DNA of 64,000 nt from an uncultured Eubacteriales bacterium (GCA_900544975.1 UQXI01000009.1:1-64000), one strand, 5' to 3'; shown: positions 23,842 to 33,611, numbered from the stretch's first letter. Numbers and translations: made by a program. Notes: a model not told the origin generated them from the sequence alone.

Positions 23842-25336
23842 AGTTTGGCTGGTGGGAGCCGGCCCTTCCGACGGGGGGCTTCTGACCCTCAAGGGGAAAG
23901 CGGTTTTGGACCAGGCGGAGGTGGTGGTCTATGACGCCCTGGTGGGCCCGGAGATCTTGGCTTGGATTCCGCCTCAGGCGGAGAAAATCAATGTGGGCAA
24001 ACGGGCCGGCCATCACCGGAAAACCCAGGAGGAGATCAACCGGATTCTGCTGGAGCAGGCCCTGGAGGGCCGCCGGGTGGTGCGGTTGAAGGGGGGAGAC
24101 CCCTTCCTCTTTGGCCGGGGCGGCGAGGAGCTGGAGCTTCTCACAGACCATGGCGTGGCGTATGAGGTGGTGCCGGGGGTGACCTCGGCGGTGGCGGTGC
24201 CCGCCTACTGCGGGATCCCGGTGACCCACCGGGATTACTGCTCCTCGGTGCACATCATCACCGGGCACAAGCGCCAGGGCGTCCCTCTGGAGCTGCCCTT
24301 CCGGGCCCTGGCGGAGACGGGGGGCACCCTGGTGTTTCTCATGGGCCTCACGGCCCTGCCGGAGATCTGCCAGGGGCTTCTGGCGGCAGGAATGTCTCCT
24401 GAGACCCCGGCGGCGGTCCTGGAGCAGGGGACCACGGCCTTCCAGCGGTCTGTGGTGGGCAACCTGGAGACCCTGCCTTGCCGTGGGGCGGAGGCGGGCA
24501 TCCAGACCCCTGCGATCATTGTGGTGGGCGGCGTGTGCGCCTGTCAGGAGCGGTTTGCCTGGCGGGAGAAGCTGCCCCTCTTTGGATGCCGGGCGGTGGT
24601 GACGCGGCCCCGGGAGCGGGCGGGGACCCTGGCGACCCGGCTCCGGACCCTGGGGGCGGAGGTGTTGGAGGTTCCTGCCATTGCCACGGTTCCTTTGGAG
24701 GGAGTCCCCGGTTGGGAGGACTTCCTCGCCCAGCTGGAGAAGCCGTCCTGGCTGGTATTCACCAGCGGCCGGGGGGTGGAGCTGTTTTTGGAGAAGCTCC
24801 GGGCCTCAGGCCGGGACATTCGGGCCCTTTGCCAGGCGAAGCTGGCGGCCATCGGCCCGGGGACCGAGGCGGAGCTTCAAAGGCGCGGCCTTTTTGCCGA
24901 CCTGGTGCCCCAGGTCTATGACGGGCAGCACCTGGGCGCCGCCCTGGCCGCTCGATTGGAACCCGGCAGCCGGGTTTGGCTGCCGCGGGCAAAGCAGGGC
25001 AGCCGGGAGCTCCTGGCGGAGCTGAACAAAGCGCCGGGGGCGGTGATCTGGGAGCTGCCCCTGTATGATACGGTGTATGAGCCTGCCGGTGCCCTGGACC
25101 TGGACGCGGAGCTTCGGAAGCACCCGGAGACCTTGGCGGTGTTCACCAGCGCCTCCACGGTCCGGGGCTTTGCCGCCATGGCGCAGGGCCTGGACCTTAC
25201 CGCCCTGCGGGCGGCCTGCATCGGACCTCAGACCGGGGCGGTAGCCCAGGCGCTGGGCATGGAAGTCCACACGGCGAAGTGCGCCACCATAGACAGCCTC
25301 ATCCAACTGGTGAAGCAAATGCACAAAGGAGAATGA
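23825..25336 (+). CDS. cobA-hemD: Fusion: uroporphyrinogen-III C-methyltransferase (CobA) - uroporphyrinogen-III synthase (HemD)
   Basis: 503 residues. The ATG at 23825 is preceded by gagg. Residues 1-240 show the SUMT signature (VWLVGAGPSDGGLLTLKG, VVYDALVG, RLKGGDPFLFGRGGEE, VPGVTSAVAVPAYCGIPVTH). From about 248 the HemD domain follows (VVTRPRERAGTLATRLRTLG, WLVFTSGRGVELF, ending VHTAKCATIDSLIQLV). HemD closes the tetrapyrrole ring and CobA then methylates C2 and C7, committing flux to precorrin-2 (corrin/siroheme) rather than haem. The fusion is common in clostridia. Confidence 0.95.
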   Translation: MTVAGKVWLVGAGPSDGGLLTLKGKAVLDQAEVVVYDALVGPEILAWIPPQAEKINVGKRAGHHRKTQEEINRILLEQALEGRRVVRLKGGDPFLFGRGGEELELLTDHGVAYEVVPGVTSAVAVPAYCGIPVTHRDYCSSVHIITGHKRQGVPLELPFRALAETGGTLVFLMGLTALPEICQGLLAAGMSPETPAAVLEQGTTAFQRSVVGNLETLPCRGAEAGIQTPAIIVVGGVCACQERFAWREKLPLFGCRAVVTRPRERAGTLATRLRTLGAEVLEVPAIATVPLEGVPGWEDFLAQLEKPSWLVFTSGRGVELFLEKLRASGRDIRALCQAKLAAIGPGTEAELQRRGLFADLVPQVYDGQHLGAALAARLEPGSRVWLPRAKQGSRELLAELNKAPGAVIWELPLYDTVYEPAGALDLDAELRKHPETLAVFTSASTVRGFAAMAQGLDLTALRAACIGPQTGAVAQALGMEVHTAKCATIDSLIQLVKQMHKGE

Positions 25337-25338
25337 CC

Positions 25339-26322
25339 ATGGATTTGACCCAGAGACCCCGCCGCCTGCGGGGCAGCGAGACCTTGCGGAGGATGGTCCG
25401 GGAGACCCGGATCAGCAAAGCCTCCCTCATTTACCCCGCGTTTGTAGCGGAGGGCCTTCGGGAGCGGCAGGAGATTGCCTCCATGCCCGGCCAATACCGG
25501 CACACCCAGGACAGCCTTCTGCACCTGGCAGAGGCGCTGCTGGCGGCCGGGGTGGACAAGATGATGCTCTTCGGCATTCCCCTGGAGAAGGATCCCCAGG
25601 GCTCCCAGGCCTATTGCAGCCACGGGGTGGTTCAGGAGGCCATGAAAGCCCTGAAGGACCGGTTCCCGGAGCTGTACCTGATTGGCGACGTGTGCATGTG
25701 CGAGTACACCTCCCATGGACACTGCGGCATCCTCAAGGGGCAGGAGGTGGACAACGACGAGACCCTCTCTTACCTGGCCCGGATTGCCCTGAGCCAGGTC
25801 CAGGCGGGGGCGGATATGGTTGCCCCTTCGGACATGATGGATGGCCGGGTGGCGGCCATTCGTGCCGCCCTGGACCGGGAGGGCTACACCGGGGTCCCCA
25901 TCATGTCCTATGCGGTGAAATACGCCTCCTCCTTTTATGGCCCCTTCCGGGAGGCGGCGGACTCCGCCCCGGCCTTTGGGGACCGGCGGAGCTATCAGAT
26001 GGACTTCCACAACGTCCGGGAGGGCCTCCGGGAGGCGCGTTTGGATGTGGAAGAGGGGGCGGACATCATCATGGTGAAGCCGGCCATGGCCTTCGGGGAT
26101 GTCATCGCCAAAGTCCGGGAGGCGGTGCCGGTGCCGGTGGCCTCCTACAGCGTCAGCGGGGAATACGCCATGGTGAAGTGCGCGGCCCAAGCCGGAGCCA
26201 TGGACGAGGAGCGGCTCATTTGCGAGCTGGCCGCTTCGGCCTTCCGGGCGGGAAGCGATGTGTATCTGACCTATTTTGCCCGGGAACTGGCCCGGTGCTT
26301 GGACGAAGGGAGGCTGGGGTGA
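25339..26322 (+). CDS. hemB: 5-aminolevulinate dehydratase (porphobilinogen synthase)
   Basis: 327 residues. The start chosen is the ATG at 25339, 8 nt after aaaggag; an ATG 6 bp earlier is too close to that site. Schiff-base lysines lie in IMSYAVKYASSFYGPFREAAD and MVKPAMAF. Cys residues in DVCMCEYTSHGHCGIL indicate the zinc-dependent type. It condenses two 5-aminolevulinates. Only base-level spacing separates it from hemL. Confidence 0.95.
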   Translation: MDLTQRPRRLRGSETLRRMVRETRISKASLIYPAFVAEGLRERQEIASMPGQYRHTQDSLLHLAEALLAAGVDKMMLFGIPLEKDPQGSQAYCSHGVVQEAMKALKDRFPELYLIGDVCMCEYTSHGHCGILKGQEVDNDETLSYLARIALSQVQAGADMVAPSDMMDGRVAAIRAALDREGYTGVPIMSYAVKYASSFYGPFREAADSAPAFGDRRSYQMDFHNVREGLREARLDVEEGADIIMVKPAMAFGDVIAKVREAVPVPVASYSVSGEYAMVKCAAQAGAMDEERLICELAASAFRAGSDVYLTYFARELARCLDEGRLG

Positions 26323-27603
26323 TTGACACGCTCTGCGGAACTGTTTGAAGAGGCCAAGCGGTATATCCCCGGCGGGGTGAACAGCCCCGTCCGGGCATTT
26401 GCCGCCATTGGCGACTGCCCCCGATTCATTGCAAAGGCGGATGGCGCCTATTTGACCGACGCCGATGGGAAGGAGTACATTGACTATGTGTGCTCCTGGG
26501 GTCCCATGATTCTGGGCCACAACCGGCGGGAGATCCGGGAAGCGGTGACGGAAGCTGCCGCCCGTGGACTCAGCTACGGCGCGGCCACGGAGATCGAAGT
26601 GGAGATGGCCCGCTTGGTCTGCGAACTGGCGCCGGGGGTGGAGCTGGTGCGCATGGTGAACTCCGGCACCGAGGCGGTGATGAGCGCCATTCGGGCCGCC
26701 CGGGGTTACACCGGGCGGGCTAAAATCATTAAGTTTAACGGCTGTTACCATGGGCACAGTGACTGCCTCTTGGTGCAGGCCGGGTCCGGCGTGATGACGG
26801 CAGGGCTTCCCGGCAGCGCAGGCGTCCCCGCCGGGTGTACGGCGGACACCCTCACAGCGGAGTACAACGACCTGGGGAGTGTGGAGGCCCTGTTCCAGGC
26901 CAACCCCGGGGAGGTTGCCTGCGTGGTGGTGGAGCCGGTGGCGGCCAACATGGGGGTGGTGCCCCCGGCGCCCGGTTTCTTGCAGGGGCTGCGGCAGCTC
27001 TGCGACCGGCATGGCAGTCTGTTGATTTTTGACGAGGTGATTACGGGATTTCGCCTGTCTGTCGCCGGGGCGGCGGGCTATTTCGGCGTCCAGCCCGATC
27101 TTGTGACCTATGGCAAGATCATCGGCGCGGGCATGCCTGTGGGCGCTTACGGCGGCAGGCGCGGGGTGATGGAGCGGATTTCTCCCCTGGGGCCGGTGTA
27201 CCAGGCGGGAACCCTCAGCGGCAACCCTGTGGCCATGGCGGCGGGGTTCGCCCAGCTCAAGCTCCTGCGGGACCATCCCCAGTGGTATGACCGGCTGAAT
27301 GAGACCGCCGGGAAGTTCTTTGAGGAGATCCGGTCCATTCTGGCCGCCCAGGGCCTGCCTTATCCGGTGAATCATTTGGGGAGCCTGGGCTGCATCTTCT
27401 TCACCCAGGGGCCTGTGACCAATCACACCCAGGCCAAGACGGCGGATACGGCGGCCTTTGGGGCATATTGCCGGTATCTGCTGGACCGGGGCATCTATTG
27501 CGCCCCCAGCCAGTTTGAGGCCATGTTCCTGTCCACGGCCCATGGGGACGGGGAGCTGAACCGGACGCTGGATGCCATCCGGAGCTATTTCCGGGAACAT
27601 TGA
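26323..27603 (+). CDS. hemL: Glutamate-1-semialdehyde 2,1-aminomutase
   Basis: 426 residues from a TTG at 26323 immediately after the hemB stop. N-terminal FEEAKRYIPGGVNSPVRAF, MVNSGTEAVMSAIRAARG, IKFNGCYHGHSD and the PLP lysine K265 in LVTYGKIIGAGMPVGAYGG identify the enzyme. It makes 5-aminolevulinate from the HemA product. Gene order (hemA-short dehydrogenase-hemC-cobA/hemD-hemB-hemL) is the usual clostridial block, here embedded within the cbi genes. Confidence 0.95.
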   Translation: MTRSAELFEEAKRYIPGGVNSPVRAFAAIGDCPRFIAKADGAYLTDADGKEYIDYVCSWGPMILGHNRREIREAVTEAAARGLSYGAATEIEVEMARLVCELAPGVELVRMVNSGTEAVMSAIRAARGYTGRAKIIKFNGCYHGHSDCLLVQAGSGVMTAGLPGSAGVPAGCTADTLTAEYNDLGSVEALFQANPGEVACVVVEPVAANMGVVPPAPGFLQGLRQLCDRHGSLLIFDEVITGFRLSVAGAAGYFGVQPDLVTYGKIIGAGMPVGAYGGRRGVMERISPLGPVYQAGTLSGNPVAMAAGFAQLKLLRDHPQWYDRLNETAGKFFEEIRSILAAQGLPYPVNHLGSLGCIFFTQGPVTNHTQAKTADTAAFGAYCRYLLDRGIYCAPSQFEAMFLSTAHGDGELNRTLDAIRSYFREH

Positions 27604-27604
27604 G

Positions 27605-28738
27605 ATGGAGACAAAAAAGTTTCACAACTGTAAGCTCCTTCGGTACGGCTATACCACGGGCAGCTGCGCCGCCGGCGCCGCCAAGGCGGCGGCCCAGCTG
27701 CTCCTCACGGGAGAGCCGGTGGAGGAAGTCCGGATTATGACCCCCAGGGGGGTCCCTCTGACCCTGGAGGTGTTGGATCCGGTGTTGGGGGCGGGGACCG
27801 CCTCTTGCGCCATCCGAAAGGACGGGGGCGATGACCCGGACGCCACCAGCGGTCTGCTGATTTACGCCACGGTGCGGCCCATTCCGGCAGGCGTCCGAAT
27901 TGACGGGGGCCCTGGGGTGGGCCGGGTGACCAAGCCCGGCCTGGACCAGCCGGTGGGCGCTGCCGCCATCAACCACGTACCCCGGCAGATGATCGAAGAG
28001 GCGGTGCGGGAGGTCCTTGGGGATGCGCCCGGCGGCCTGGAGGTGATCCTTTCCGTCCCCGGCGGGGAGGAGGTGGGGAAGCGAACCTTCAATCCCCACC
28101 TGGGCATTGTGGGTGGCATTTCCATTCTGGGGACCAGCGGCATTGTGGAGCCCATGAGTGAGCAGGCCCTGATGGACACCACCCGCGTGGAGCTGAACAT
28201 GCGCCGGGCCCAGGGCGATACGGACTTGCTTCTGACTGTGGGCAACTACGGCGATGATTTTGCCACATGCAAACTGGGCCTGTCCCTGGCCGGGCGGATC
28301 AAGTGCTCCAACTTCATTGGCCAGACCCTGTCGGACGCCATCTCCCTGGGCTTTCGCCGGGTGCTGCTCATCGGCCACATCGGAAAGCTGGTGAAGCTGG
28401 GGGCGGGGATCATGAACACCCACTCAGCCCAGGCAGACGCCCGGATGGAGATCCTCCTGTCTTGCGCTCTGGCAGGGGGCGCGTCTCTGGAGGCTTTGCA
28501 AGCGGTGGCCGCCAGCCTCACCACAGAGGCGGCCCTGGAGGCGCTGCGCCGCTTTGACCTGCTGGAGTCGGCCATGGAGGAGCTGGAGAAGCGGATTGAG
28601 AACCAGCTGGACCGGCGCTTCGGGCGCTTTCTGGAGCTGGGCGTTCTGGTATTTTCCGGCCAGAAGGAGGCGGGGGAGATCCTGTGCCGCTGTGGCCGGG
28701 CAGAAGAGTTTTTAGAGAAATGGAGGGGGAAGGCATGA
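27605..28738 (+). CDS. cbiD: Cobalt-precorrin-5B C1-methyltransferase
   Basis: 377 residues. The ATG at 27605 overlaps the hemL stop region with only 1 bp between. Signature parts are RYGYTTGSCAAGAAKAAAQ near the N-terminus, VGRVTKPGL, the INHVPRQMI segment, and GHIGKLVKLGAGIMNTHSAQ, typical of CbiD. It adds the C1 methyl after deacylation by CbiG. CbiD and CbiG together mark the anaerobic cobalt-early pathway. Confidence 0.94.
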   Translation: METKKFHNCKLLRYGYTTGSCAAGAAKAAAQLLLTGEPVEEVRIMTPRGVPLTLEVLDPVLGAGTASCAIRKDGGDDPDATSGLLIYATVRPIPAGVRIDGGPGVGRVTKPGLDQPVGAAAINHVPRQMIEEAVREVLGDAPGGLEVILSVPGGEEVGKRTFNPHLGIVGGISILGTSGIVEPMSEQALMDTTRVELNMRRAQGDTDLLLTVGNYGDDFATCKLGLSLAGRIKCSNFIGQTLSDAISLGFRRVLLIGHIGKLVKLGAGIMNTHSAQADARMEILLSCALAGGASLEALQAVAASLTTEAALEALRRFDLLESAMEELEKRIENQLDRRFGRFLELGVLVFSGQKEAGEILCRCGRAEEFLEKWRGKA

Positions 28739-29790
28739 ATTTGGACCCCCACGGTGGGAATGTCTACGTCTATGAGGGGGTGCGGCTGGACTTCTCCGTC
28801 AACCTGAACCCCCTGGGCATGCCGGAAGAGGTGCTTCAGGCTGTCCGAGACCATGGCCCGGAGTATGACCGGTACCCGGACCCCCACTGCCGGGCCCTGC
28901 GCCGGGCCTTGGCGGCCCGGGAGGAGGCGCCGGAGGACTGGCTGGTCTTTGGCAACGGGGCGGCGGACCTCATTGTGCGGCTGGCCATGGTGCTGCGGCC
29001 CCGGCAGGCGCTGGTTCCTGCCCCCACCTTTTCGGAATACGAGGCTGCGGTGGCTCTGGCGGGGGGGAAGACCCGCCGGTTTTTCCTGGAAGAGGCCAGG
29101 GGCTACCGGGTGACGGCGGACTATGCCGGGGCGGTCCAGCCAGGCGATGACCTGGTGTTCCTCTGCAACCCCAACAATCCCACCGGGTCCCTGGCAGAGC
29201 CTGGGGCGGTGGCGGCGCTGCTGGAGGCTTGCAGCCGTGTGGGCGCGGTCCTAGTGGTGGATGAGTGCTTCCTGCCCTTTACGGATGCGCCCTCCTGCAA
29301 GGGATTGCTGGCCCGGTATCCCAACCTGATTGTGCTCCGGGCCTTTACCAAGCTGTATGCCATGGCGGGGCTTCGGCTGGGGTATCTGCTGTGTTCCAAT
29401 GGGGACCTGGCTGGGAGCATTGCCGCCTGGGGCCAGTGCTGGAGCGTCTCCACCCCAGCCCAGACGGCGGGGCTGGCGGCGCTGGGTCTGCCCCATTGGG
29501 AGGAGCGGACCCGGCAGTACCTTCGCCAGGAGCGCCCCTGGATGGCGGACAGACTCCGGGCGCTGGGCTTTCCGGTGTACCCTTCGGACAGCACCTTTCT
29601 GATGTTCCGGGGGGAGAAGACGCTGTGGGACCGGGCCATGGAGCGGGGCGTGATGCTGCGGTCCTGCGGCAATTTCCCCGGTCTGGACGCTGACTTTTAC
29701 CGCATCGGCCTCAAGGGGCATACGCAGAACGAGGCCCTTCTGGAGGTTCTGGCGGAGACAGGAGGAAATCCATGGCAAAGGCAATTATGA
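28735..29790 (+). CDS. cobD: L-threonine-O-3-phosphate decarboxylase / aminotransferase-fold cobalamin protein
   Basis: 351 residues, PLP fold type [13 protein letters not shown] at the N-terminus, [34 protein letters not shown] and the PLP lysine K206 in [17 protein letters not shown] are shared with histidinol-phosphate aminotransferase. Position between cbiD and cbiP points to CobD, which makes aminopropanol phosphate for CbiB. It overlaps cbiD by ATGA and cbiP by 19 bp. Reassignment to an ordinary aminotransferase is possible but unlikely in this setting. Confidence 0.88.
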   Translation: MNLDPHGGNVYVYEGVRLDFSVNLNPLGMPEEVLQAVRDHGPEYDRYPDPHCRALRRALAAREEAPEDWLVFGNGAADLIVRLAMVLRPRQALVPAPTFSEYEAAVALAGGKTRRFFLEEARGYRVTADYAGAVQPGDDLVFLCNPNNPTGSLAEPGAVAALLEACSRVGAVLVVDECFLPFTDAPSCKGLLARYPNLIVLRAFTKLYAMAGLRLGYLLCSNGDLAGSIAAWGQCWSVSTPAQTAGLAALGLPHWEERTRQYLRQERPWMADRLRALGFPVYPSDSTFLMFRGEKTLWDRAMERGVMLRSCGNFPGLDADFYRIGLKGHTQNEALLEVLAETGGNPWQRQL

Positions 29791-31277
29791 TTCAGGGGAC
29801 CACCTCCAACGCGGGGAAAAGCTTCCTGGCGGCGGCGCTGTGCCGGATTTTTGCCCAGGACGGCTACCGGGTGGCTCCCTTTAAATCCCAGAATATGGCC
29901 CTCAACTCCTACATCACAGACGAGGGCCTGGAAATGGGCCGGGCCCAGGTGATGCAGGCGGAGGCGGCGGGGGTGAAGCCCTCGGTGCGGATGAACCCCA
30001 TTTTGCTGAAGCCCACCGGGGACACCGGCTCCCAGGTCATTGTGAATGGAGAAGTTCAGGGCAACATGACCGCCCGGGCGTATTTTGCCATGAAACGGTC
30101 CCTGTTTCCCCAGGTGATGGCCGCCTACCACGCCCTGGCAGCGGAGCATGACATCATCGTCATTGAGGGAGCGGGTAGCCCAGCGGAAATCAACCTGAAG
30201 CAGGATGACATTGTGAATATGGGCATGGCCGCCCGGGCGGATTGCCCGGTGCTTCTATGCGGGGACATTGACCGGGGGGGCGTGTTTGCCTCTTTATACG
30301 GTACGGTGGCCCTTCTGGAGCCGGAGGAGCAGGCCCGGATTCAGGGCCTTGTCATCAACAAATTCCGGGGGGACAAGACCATTTTGGACCCGGGGCTGGA
30401 GATGCTGGAGAAGCTCACCGGGAAGAAGGTGGTGGGTGTGGTGCCGTATCTGCCCCTGGACCTGGACGATGAGGACTCCCTCACAGACCGGTTCCAGCGC
30501 CCGGCCCGGCGGGGCCTGGTGGACATTGCGGTGATCCGTCTGCCGCGGATTTCCAACTTTACGGATTTCAATCCCCTGGCCTGTATGGAGCAGGTGTCCT
30601 TGCGCTATGTGGACTCGGTGGCGAATCTGGGGCAGCCCCATGTGATCATGCTGCCCGGCACGAAGAACACCATGGAGGACCTGAAGTGGCTCCGGGAGAG
30701 CGGCCTGGAGGCGGCCATTTGCCGCCACGCCAGCCGGGGCGGGGCCGTCATGGGCATTTGCGGCGGCTACCAAATGCTGGGGAGGTCCCTGTCAGACCCC
30801 GAGGGAGTGGAAGCCGGCGGCCAGATGCGGGGCATGGGCCTGCTGGATGCGGAGACCGTCTTCCAGGGGGAGAAGACCAGAACGCGGGTCCAGGGCCGGG
30901 TCTTGGAGGCCCAGGGCCTCTTTGCCCCTCTGGCGGGGACCACATTTGCCGGATATGAAATCCACATGGGCCGCACCACATCGGCGCTCCCGCCCTTTGC
31001 AGCGCTGGAGGGGGGCAGGAGCAGCCGGGATGGACTGTGGGCCGGAAATGTGTTTGGCACCTACGTCCACGGGATTTTTGACGAGGGGAGCTTCACACAG
31101 GCCTTTTTGAACTGCATCCTCCGGAGCCTAGGCCTCACGGAGGCCACGGGAGCCGTGGACTGGCGGACGTATAAAGAGAGCCAGTACGACGCCCTGGCCA
31201 AAGGGGTGCGGGAGGCCCTGGATATGCCGTACCTTTACCGCCTTTTGGGCCTTCCGGTGGGGAAAAGAGCGAGATGA
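29772..31277 (+). CDS. cbiP: Cobyric acid synthase
   Basis: 501 residues. The N-terminal ATPase domain has [33 protein letters not shown] and [12 protein letters not shown]. The C-terminal glutamine amidotransferase-type domain has [11 protein letters not shown], Cys330 in [12 protein letters not shown] and a late YVHGIFD with the catalytic His. It amidates carboxylates b, d, e and g. The ATG at 29772 lies within the cobD end. Confidence 0.95.
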   Translation: MAKAIMIQGTTSNAGKSFLAAALCRIFAQDGYRVAPFKSQNMALNSYITDEGLEMGRAQVMQAEAAGVKPSVRMNPILLKPTGDTGSQVIVNGEVQGNMTARAYFAMKRSLFPQVMAAYHALAAEHDIIVIEGAGSPAEINLKQDDIVNMGMAARADCPVLLCGDIDRGGVFASLYGTVALLEPEEQARIQGLVINKFRGDKTILDPGLEMLEKLTGKKVVGVVPYLPLDLDDEDSLTDRFQRPARRGLVDIAVIRLPRISNFTDFNPLACMEQVSLRYVDSVANLGQPHVIMLPGTKNTMEDLKWLRESGLEAAICRHASRGGAVMGICGGYQMLGRSLSDPEGVEAGGQMRGMGLLDAETVFQGEKTRTRVQGRVLEAQGLFAPLAGTTFAGYEIHMGRTTSALPPFAALEGGRSSRDGLWAGNVFGTYVHGIFDEGSFTQAFLNCILRSLGLTEATGAVDWRTYKESQYDALAKGVREALDMPYLYRLLGLPVGKRAR

Positions 31278-31876
31278 TCGCCTCGTTTGTATTTGACCTG
31301 GACTCCACCGTGTTGCGGGGGGAGCTGCTGCCGGCCATTGGGGAGGCGGCGCTGGGGGACCGGGCGCTTGGGGGCAAGACCATGGAGTCTGTCATGGGTC
31401 AGGTCCCTTTTGACCGGAGTTTTCCCGCCCGGGTGGAGCGGCTGAGGTCCGTTCCCGTGGCCCAGGCGGCGGAACTTGCCCGGAGGCTTCCCCGGTATGA
31501 GGAGTTGTGTGCGTTTCTCCGGCGTAACCGGGGGCAGTGCTACCTGGCCACGGGGAATCTGGACGTCTGGATAGCCCCCCTGGCCCGGGAGCTGGGACTG
31601 GAGGGCCATGTGTTTTCCTCTGTGGCCCAGGTGGAGGCGGGGTATGTGACGGGGATTGCCTCCCTTCTGGACAAGTCCACCGTCCCCGCCGCCCTGCCCC
31701 GGCCGGTCGCCGCCGTGGGCGACGGGATGAACGACCTGCCCATGCTGCTGCATGCGGATGTGGGCATCGCCTTCGCGGCTTCCCACCCAGTCCCACCGGT
31801 TCTGGCCCAGGCGGCGGACTTGATGGCCTGGGACGAACCATCCCTGTTACACATTTTGGAGAGCCTGAGATGCTAG
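31274..31876 (+). CDS. HAD-superfamily phosphatase (phosphoserine-phosphatase-like), last gene of the cobalamin operon
   Basis: 200 residues. The ATG overlaps the cbiP stop by 4 bp. HAD motif I is [10 protein letters not shown], motif II is LATGN, and motif III/IV is [20 protein letters not shown], with an intervening helical cap as in the HAD-IB/SerB group. Tight coupling suggests a cobalamin-related job, such as dephosphorylating alpha-ribazole phosphate or an intermediate from CobD, because no canonical CobC phosphatase is in the window. This is inference; a general phosphoserine phosphatase is the alternative. Confidence 0.85.
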   Translation: MIASFVFDLDSTVLRGELLPAIGEAALGDRALGGKTMESVMGQVPFDRSFPARVERLRSVPVAQAAELARRLPRYEELCAFLRRNRGQCYLATGNLDVWIAPLARELGLEGHVFSSVAQVEAGYVTGIASLLDKSTVPAALPRPVAAVGDGMNDLPMLLHADVGIAFAASHPVPPVLAQAADLMAWDEPSLLHILESLRC

Positions 31877-31890
31877 TGTGTCTCAGGCTT
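31862..31890 (+). terminator. Hairpin overlapping the end of the cobalamin operon
   Basis: A 9-bp stem agcctgaga (31862-31870) with tctcaggct (31881-31889) that contains the stop codon in its loop side. Only TTT follows, so it may protect the 3' end rather than terminate. Confidence 0.45.
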
Positions 31891-31970
31891 TGGAGAAGGG
31901 CAGTGTGTACCGCGAAAGCAGTTCAGGGCCTGCTGGTTGCGTGTGGAGGTTTACAGAGGACAGAAGCCGG

Positions 31971-31995
31971 CGGAGCGACCAAGACCGCTCCCTAC
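31971..31995. repeat. Short hairpin with CCCTAC tail, relative of the intergenic repeat family
   Basis: GGAGCG (31972-31977) pairs with CGCTCC (31986-31991), followed by CTAC. The architecture equals the right end of the 108-bp elements, with a different stem sequence. The rest of 31890-32028 shows no gene. Confidence 0.5.
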
Positions 31996-32028
31996 GCACG
32001 CCTGGTTCCGCTTTTAGATACGGATCAA

Positions 32029-32078
32029 AACGCAGCCTGCCCATGTGGAGAGTTCCCACATGAGCAGGCTGCGTTTGC
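32029..32078. terminator. Bidirectional terminator between convergent genes
   Basis: A perfect 12-bp outer stem (32029-32040 with 32064-32075) plus an inner atgtgg/ccacat stem; TTT follows on plus, GTTTTG on minus. It lies between the cobalamin operon and the MATE gene read from the other strand. Confidence 0.8.
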
Positions 32079-32094
32079 TACCGGATTGGTTTGG

Positions 32095-33468
32095 TCAGGC
32101 GGCTTGGGTATGCTGCTTGGCCTCCAGCCGGTCGAAGTTGTGGAGCCAGTCGGCTTTCAGGAAATAGATCAGGAAGATCACGGAGCTGATGAACCAGGTC
32201 AGAGGATAGGCGGAGAAGACCACCTCAATTTTCGGGATGTAGTGGATGACAACCGTGATATAGGTGATACGAACCAGGCACCAGGAGACCAGCATGGTGA
32301 ACATGGGGACCATGGCCTTACCCGCACCCCGCATGATGCCGGCAATGCAGTGGGAGAAGGCCAGGAGGAAATAGGCGAAGGCCTCCAGTTTGGCCTGGCG
32401 GGTGCCGAAATCCACCACCTCTGGGGTGTTGTTGAAAAGCGCGATGAGTTGGGGGCCAAAGAAATAGATGGCGACACCCATCAGCTCCGCCAGGATCACA
32501 GAGCAGCTGATCCCGAACCGGACGCCCTTTTTCACCCGGTCATACTGCCGGGCTCCCAGGTTTTGGCCCACGAAGGTGGACAGAGCCATGGCGAAGCAGG
32601 TGATGGGCAGAAAGGCAAAGCCCTCCACCTTGGAGTAGGAGCCGCAGCCAGCCATGGCGGCGTCGCCAAAACTGTTGATGTTGGACTGGACCACCAGGTT
32701 GGCAAAGGCGATGATGGAATTCTGCACACCAGAAGGCAGGCCGAAGCGGATGACATTTTTTAGGGTGGGCAAATGGAAGCGAATCAGGCGGGGACGAAGC
32801 TGATATGGGGTTTTGTACTTCATCAGCCGGTGCAGGCACAGGACGACGCTGACGCCCTGGGAGATGGTGGTGGCCAGGGCCGCCGACCAGACGCCCCAAT
32901 GGAAGCCGCCCACAAACAGCAGGTCCAGAACCACATTGAGGATGGAGGAGCAAATCAGGTAGTAGAGGGGATGCTTGCTGTCCCCCACGGCCTGGAGAAT
33001 GCCCACAAAGATGTTGTACATCACCACAAAGATGGCGCCGCAGAAATAGATCCGGAAATACATGATGGAGTTGGGCAATACGTTGTCCGGCGTTTTCATC
33101 CATTGGAGAATGGTGGGAGTGAAGGCGACGCCCAACACCGTGAGGATGACGCCTGCCACCAGGCCGAAGGCTACGTCGGTATGTACGGCCAGGGACACGC
33201 CCCGCTCGTCTTTGGCGCCGAAGTACTTGGCGATGACCACGCCGGCGCCCATGGCGATGCCGTTGAAGAAGCCCACCATCATGAAAATCAGACTGCCCGA
33301 CGAAGTGACCGCGGCCAGAGCCGCCTTGTCCAAGAATCTACCGACAATCAGGGCGTCTGCCGTGTTGTACATCTGCTGAAAAATGTTGCCCAGCAGGATG
33401 GGCATGGCAAAGAACAGCAGCTTTTTCCAGATGACACCCTCGGTCAGGGTGTTTTGATCCGTTTTCAA
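32095..33468 (-). CDS. MATE-family multidrug/metabolite exporter
   Basis: 457 residues with about 12 hydrophobic helices. Start: TTG at 33468, 7 nt after aggaggg. The N-terminus has FAMPILLGNIFQQMYNTADALIVGRF, the usual MATE entry sequence; a second homologous half begins near VIRFGLPSGVQNSIIAFAN. Cation-coupled export across the cytoplasmic membrane is the family role; the substrate is unknown. It has its own promoter and faces the cobalamin operon convergently, so it is not part of it. Confidence 0.9.
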   Translation of the reverse strand: MKTDQNTLTEGVIWKKLLFFAMPILLGNIFQQMYNTADALIVGRFLDKAALAAVTSSGSLIFMMVGFFNGIAMGAGVVIAKYFGAKDERGVSLAVHTDVAFGLVAGVILTVLGVAFTPTILQWMKTPDNVLPNSIMYFRIYFCGAIFVVMYNIFVGILQAVGDSKHPLYYLICSSILNVVLDLLFVGGFHWGVWSAALATTISQGVSVVLCLHRLMKYKTPYQLRPRLIRFHLPTLKNVIRFGLPSGVQNSIIAFANLVVQSNINSFGDAAMAGCGSYSKVEGFAFLPITCFAMALSTFVGQNLGARQYDRVKKGVRFGISCSVILAELMGVAIYFFGPQLIALFNNTPEVVDFGTRQAKLEAFAYFLLAFSHCIAGIMRGAGKAMVPMFTMLVSWCLVRITYITVVIHYIPKIEVVFSAYPLTWFISSVIFLIYFLKADWLHNFDRLEAKQHTQAA

Positions 33469-33518
33469 GTCGTTCCCTCCTAAAACTCTAAGTTCCTTTG
33501 CATCACGGGCTTTCCTTA

Positions 33519-33547
33519 CCTATAACACACCTATTTGTAAAAGTCAA
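33519..33547 (-). promoter_or_regulatory. Promoter of the MATE gene
   Basis: Minus strand TTGACT (33542-33547), a 17-nt spacer and TATAGG (33519-33524), about 50 bp upstream of the TTG start. Confidence 0.7.
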
Positions 33548-33611
33548 GCCTCTCCCACGGGAAAAAATGGGCGACTGCTGGAAGTGCTGGAAGGGGATGC
33601 AAAAAAAGTCG

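Noticed and set aside
25228..27600. 790-residue open frame on the minus strand
   Set aside because: Antisense to hemB and hemL; Gly/His/Pro-rich with no conserved motif.
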